A DNA stretch of 64,000 nucleotides, taken from Lobosporangium transversale. Taxonomy: Eukaryota; Mortierellomycota; Mortierellomycetes; Mortierellales; Mortierellaceae. Positions 59,577 through 64,000 of the stretch are shown here, one piece after another; within the stretch, counting starts at the first letter, position 1, and each line of letters opens with the position of its first letter. The position numbers were made by a program, and so were the translations under genes. Under the pieces are notes generated by a model. The model made no database searches and was not told where the DNA came from. It saw only the letters and a program-made list of their open reading frames with translations. The DNA lies in NCBI RefSeq assembly GCF_002105155.1, contig NW_019029001.1:558001-622000 (forward strand), written 5' to 3'.

Positions 59577-62071
59577 TTAGAGAGAATGTACATCGGGCAG
59601 ACCATTCTGTTTGGTAATAAGATAAAGAAAAGAAAAATATCTGTCAGCCTTTGTCATCAAAGTATGTTTAGATAGTCGTGCATGGCACAAAAAAAAAACT
59701 TACAAAGGGCTGTCTCCATCCACACTGGAATTCATCCTCGTCATAGCCATCCCTGCTGGATGAAGAGTTATAGCCAAGATGTCTTTGAAGTAGCGTCTTG
59801 CTTGTCACAATGGTTCCAGCACAGCTCGAGCAAAAGTCATGTTCACCCAGCATACAGTTCTGAAGCGTGATATCTGGTGGAGGAGGTAACATTCCATTGG
59901 CAAAGACCTGCATATCATTCTCGAGGATGAACGATGCTGTCAAGGCCACTGATCGTTTAAAGATTAACCCACTACCTCCAGTGCCAACAAACACGCCACA
60001 GTGGTCCTGGACTTGTCGATTAGCAGCATAAATCGTATTTAGCATCTCTTGCCATCCACCCTCACAAAAAGGGAAATCGTCCTCCATAATACCTAAATAG
60101 ACAGATTCCTCCATAGTTCCGATCTTGCGAATTGCACTCAAGAGATGCAATCGATGATTCTTTTCGAAACCCGCCTCCCGCATCCACTTGACATGCTTAC
60201 GCGCCTTGGGGATTTTATCAAAGTATGCGTTGGCCTCATCATAGGCTGGGAAGTCTGAGAAATGAGTATAAACCACAATCTGAATTCTAGAATACAAAGG
60301 ATCTACTTCCTCATCTGGGAAATTGTTGAGGTAAGAGGTGAGAGTTTCTTTGATATATGCAGCTCCCTGTTTCCTGGGCGCAGTCATCAGAATGAGTGTC
60401 AAAAGATAAGGCGTCTGTGGCTCGATGCTGCTGTTGAGGATAGCATTGGGTACATCAGGCTGGAAGGTGTGAATCTGATTGCTGCTGATAAGGATTAAGA
60501 GTCCAATGAGAAAAGTTGGAATCACATGTGCCAGAGCGATCCAGCAAGAGACCCCAGCCTTCTTCTCTCTGAATGGGGCGGCACTCTCTCCTGCCAAAGT
60601 AGAATCTGAAAATGCTTCGTCATCTTCTAAAATGTTCTCAAAAACTTCTGCCTCCCAAAATTGCTTTTCCGCTGCTGAAGCTTTCACTTTGCCTCCCCAT
60701 CGACCTCTCTGGCGCTGAAACCAAATGATCATGGCACTGAAAAATCCAACAACCATGCCTGTTCCAGCCCACCATACAATAGTCTTGGGCACAACATTGA
60801 TCAAGCATAAAAATAATTGAATGTGCGAGCGACGCAAGTTCCAAAGCGACGTTGGCTTTTCATTTGAGATGGGAAACAACGCCTGAATAATAAGCAGAGC
60901 AAAGAGATATGGTGCGAGTCCTAGATATAAATTAAGTACAAACGGACAAGGATTAGTGTGGAGCAAGCTAATGACATTCTGTAATGTGAAGTCCCTTCAT
61001 TATTGCCCAGATTGATGATAAAACTAAATATATGCTAAAGTTGTGGCGTGTTGTCGATAGTTTTGATATAAGCCCCATCACTTGGATGTTTTGCCCTAGA
61101 CATAATGATGCACTCAGATCCTTAGCGTTTTCCAGGAAACTATGTCAAATGTTGTCCTCTTCACTTCGAGTAAGGAAGAACAAAGTCTCTCTCTTTTTAC
61201 GTTTTGAGGATCCGTCCGTAATCAACATTTTTTTTTTTTTTTACTTACCAAGATTGCATTCATACATGCTGTCACTGAAAAACAATACTGGAATAGCCCA
61301 TCCTGTCGACCGTGAAAAGATGAAGCCTGAGAGCTGTCGAAAGGCCATAGTCAAAACCATAATGATCACAAAGAGATTACGAAAAATTCTCGAGCCATCT
61401 CCGTTGAAAATCGATGTCAGATGGTCCTCAAAGATCGCCAGCGAAAGGATATTGGATACCGCAAGGACAAGTGACGATACTAGATTAAGTTGAGCCCCAA
61501 TCAGAATAGAAGGGGCCAATGGCACCACAAACGGAGAGGCTAGGAGTGAGAGATACTCGCGAGAGTGAATTACATGTGTAGGTGCAGTGCAATGCTCTGG
61601 GAATTTCCCTCCGAGTGCCACCGCTGATATGATGAAGGTTAGAACCAAAACCATTCTGGTCACAGGCTGTGTAAGGAGTGAGAGTAATGATACGCTCGTG
61701 CTTTGGGGTGGAGCAGTATTAACATTGGGAAAGTAAGATGAAGATGAAGATGATGGCGTAAGGTTGTTTGGTGTACCAACGTTGATCACAGTACTAACGG
61801 GTGGTGTTGAAGGTGCAGAGGAAACGAACGTCTTCAACTGGTATGCTGTAGGAGATGGGGGAGGCGATGGCACATTAATTGTGATTCCTGCATTCATGGA
61901 TGCTGGAGAGGCTGGACGAGACCCAGGCACAGAGGATATTGAGGAGGCATAGGAAGAGTAGGCAGAATTGGATGAGTGAGGGTTAAGGTGATTTGGGGAC
62001 AAGGCGGAATGGAGCTGCTGGCTGAAATTGCGCTGCTGCGACAATGAAGATGACGAGGAAGGAACAACCAT
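59577..62071 (-). CDS. PGAP4-like glycosyltransferase with polytopic N-terminal domain
   Basis: Exons are 62071-61249, 60920-59704 and 59606-59577, giving 689 residues. The first 130 are Ser/Pro-rich. Then comes a multi-helix region (MVLVLTFIISAVALGGKF, ILIGAQLNLVSSLVLAVSNI, LFVIIMVLTMAFRQLSGFIF, LAPYLFALLIIQALF and two more helices near 340-370 and 425-445). The C-terminal half resembles GT-A transferases of the PGAP4/TMEM246 group: LTLILMTAPRKQGAAYIKET, a metal-binding-type LGIMEDDFPFCEGGWQEMLN, VGTGGSGLIFKRSVAL and MLGEHDFCSSC. PGAP4 adds GalNAc to GPI anchors in the Golgi. That role here is inference. The last exon (NGLPDVHSL) is chosen from a strong GTAAGT donor. Reading through would give VSFFFVPCTTI instead. 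Confidence 0.65.
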
Positions 62072-64000
62072 TGAATAGGTTGTATAATCCGGATCGACGG
62101 ACTAGGCAAAATCAGGAGATTCTATTGGGAGGCAATAAGAAAGAACGTTGTGTTAGCGGTGCTGGTTATTGTTTAGTAAGTAATGAACGATGGAGAAAGT
62201 GCTGATGAGATAGCATGCTGCCAAATGCCGACCTGGATCGTGCACACGCGCTAGTCCCTTCTGTTGCTTTTTTTTTTTTTTTTCTTAATCCACAGGCTAC
62301 AACATGAGCAAACAAACTCGCTGCATGTAAACCTCGTTTTATTTTTATTTTTTTACGCTGTATTCTCCTTTGCTGCTGATGGCGTCAAGATCAACAAGTC
62401 GACCACACTTGGATAGGGCACTCTTAATTGTAAGGCCAAGGAGAAGATTAAAAAAAGAGGGGGGAAGGAGGAGACGGGCAGAAGAAAGAGTGATTGAGAA
62501 AATGAGCGGACCAGGAGGACTTTTTTCTGCAAGTGTCACTGGTGTCTGCAAGGAGACATTTTTCCCACTTCTGACCCCTGGCAGTTTTTTTTGTAATGTT
62601 GGTCCCAATTGATGCTACTATTCCTATTATTGTTATTATTGCTGTTGTTGCTGTTGTTGCTGTTGTTATTGGTTACTATTGTTGGACTGTACCTCTGTTC
62701 AAAAAAAGGATGCCAGAACAAAAAAAAAAAAAAAGCGGAATGAGATGCAGATGCTATAGTAGTGAGATGACAATGAGAGCAGAAAATATGAAACAAAAAA
62801 AAAGGTCGTAACAAAGGAAAATGACACTTAAGAACAAGAAAATAAAGTAAAATAGAAACACATCGGTAAGGAGGATGAGTAAAGAAAAAAAAAAAGAAAG
62901 AGTGTAAAGAACAAGAAAAAAAGAGAGAAAGAAAAAGAAAAAGAGTCAGTCTTCTAATCCGCACCTGCTTGGCTATGTCTACAACAGTCTAAAAAGTATA
63001 TGTGAATAGGGGGGATCCGCAGAAAAAAAGACAAAAAAAAAATTGGAGTTCTATTCTTACAGAACCATAACTGTCTTTTACTTTTTTACAGCAATAAACA
63101 AAACAAAACAAACAAACAAACAAACACAACGGTTCTCTCTCTCTCTATAGTCGACAGCTACACTCTTTGTACGCTCTACTTTCGGTCGTGTCAAGGAAAT
63201 TCAGTACACTTTTTGCATGTGGTTAGAAGTGCTCTCTTTTTTCTTTTACAATCTGTATGCCGTGCGACATTGACTGACATTTACACACCATCCACTCTCC
63301 CCTTCCTGGCGATTGCAAGGTTGCAAGCGCCAACTATAACCTTCTTCCAATCATATTAAACCTTCTAGCTCCCAGGCGCCAGCGATATACATGTACCTCT
63401 GACTGCAGTCTACATGGCATCATTGTTATAAAGAAGTGAGCACATTTGGTGATCCAAAACGTGGCCAATGTCGTGCAAGAATATCCAGCTTTCTCTTGCG
63501 TTATGAATCTTTAATCCTCCTAGAGCAACCTAGACATATCTTAGACACAAAGAGTGTAGCACAGTTTGACAAAGAAAGGGAACCATCCCCCAACACTCGT
63601 ATACGCTCGATCATCAGCATTTATTCTTGAAAATCTGAGATGGAGGAAACAACGTTTGAGACGGTTACCTTTTCTCCTTTCTTCTTTTCTTGTTTCTTCT
63701 AACAAGCAAGTGTTCTAAATTCACTTTCAACGTGGCCCGTATCTACACCACGTTTAGCTTACTGTCCTTTGAAGGCTCGTCCCTTGGACGAAAACAACTT
63801 TTCTACTTGTGCAGTACAGCAGCAAGGAACATGTTTGGATTAAAAGATCGGTTGGAACTTGGAAGTGGTTCCTACCTAGAACAGTCAGCCAGTGAATATT
63901 CATTTTACGAAATGGTTGGTTAGACTTCATCGCCTTGGAAGTAATCAACATGAGAGCCCTAATCTGGGATAAAAACTGAAAAAAATAAGGCTTAAATGTG
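62072..64000. other. Right-end intergenic DNA, no gene seen
   Basis: 1.9 kb. The first 200 bases are the upstream region of the glycosyltransferase. A (GTT)n-like tract lies at 62636-62672, A-rich DNA at 62720-62950 and (AAAC)n at 63099-63126. The open frames at 63436-63630 and 63690-63923 resemble no family I know. Confidence 0.45.

Overview
The window is nuclear DNA of an intron-rich fungus, most likely an early-diverging one. Mucoromycota is favoured, and Mortierellomycotina within it, but this rests on recalled protein families and not on a tree. The fungal evidence is MDM10, VTC1, PXR1, seipin and DSN1. Genes carry many short GT-AG introns (usually 60-190 bases), and intergenic DNA and introns are full of long A or T runs. 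There are no operons, rRNA genes, CRISPR arrays or prokaryotic features. I joined exons by hand from reading frame, splice sites and remembered family motifs. Every multi-exon model given closes to a whole number of codons.

Layout. 1-5061 is gene-free and AT-rich, with a long (AAT)n tract and two diverged copies of one MITE-like element in opposite orientation. 5062-6737 is a divergent alpha-tubulin. 6934-8960 (-) is MDM10. 9270-10968 holds a dead pogo/Tigger-like transposase. 11248-13608 (-) is seipin with a long disordered tail, and 14254-16759 (-) is the V-ATPase B subunit. 17717-18640 holds a broken TnpB/Fanzor-like gene. 19168-20159 is an ACOT13-like thioesterase scattered over six small exons. 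20853-22719 is a second, canonical alpha-tubulin. 23700-24810 is the proteasome alpha-1 subunit SCL1.

25005-26269 (-) is the PP2A methylesterase PPE1, 26612-26944 (-) a thioredoxin-fold protein without cysteines at the active site, and 27439-29093 (-) a ZIP metal transporter. 29838-32237 is the ABCF ATPase ARB1, 32446-34818 (-) an F-box/LRR protein, 35224-36438 a mitochondrial carrier, and 36496-37770 (-) PXR1. 38124-42099 is CTR9. 42646-47801 is a large coiled-coil/ankyrin/UBA protein, and 47891-49702 (-) an unrecognised low-complexity protein. 50277-52097 (-) is an XPF-like protein resembling the meiotic ZIP2/SHOC1 family. 52271-53637 (-) is a PQ-loop protein, 54100-56346 DSN1, 57495-57911 (-) VTC1, and 59577-62071 (-) a PGAP4-like glycosyltransferase with a polytopic N-terminal half. 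The last 1.9 kb has no gene I can support.

The genes are mostly housekeeping and do not form a cluster. Loose themes are membrane and organelle contact (MDM10, seipin), the vacuole (VMA2, VTC1, possibly the PQ-loop protein), and microtubule and kinetochore function (two alpha-tubulins, DSN1). The most unusual items are the Fanzor-like relic, the tubulin pair with and without Lys40, the XPF-like protein, and the glycosyltransferase fused to a multi-spanning domain.
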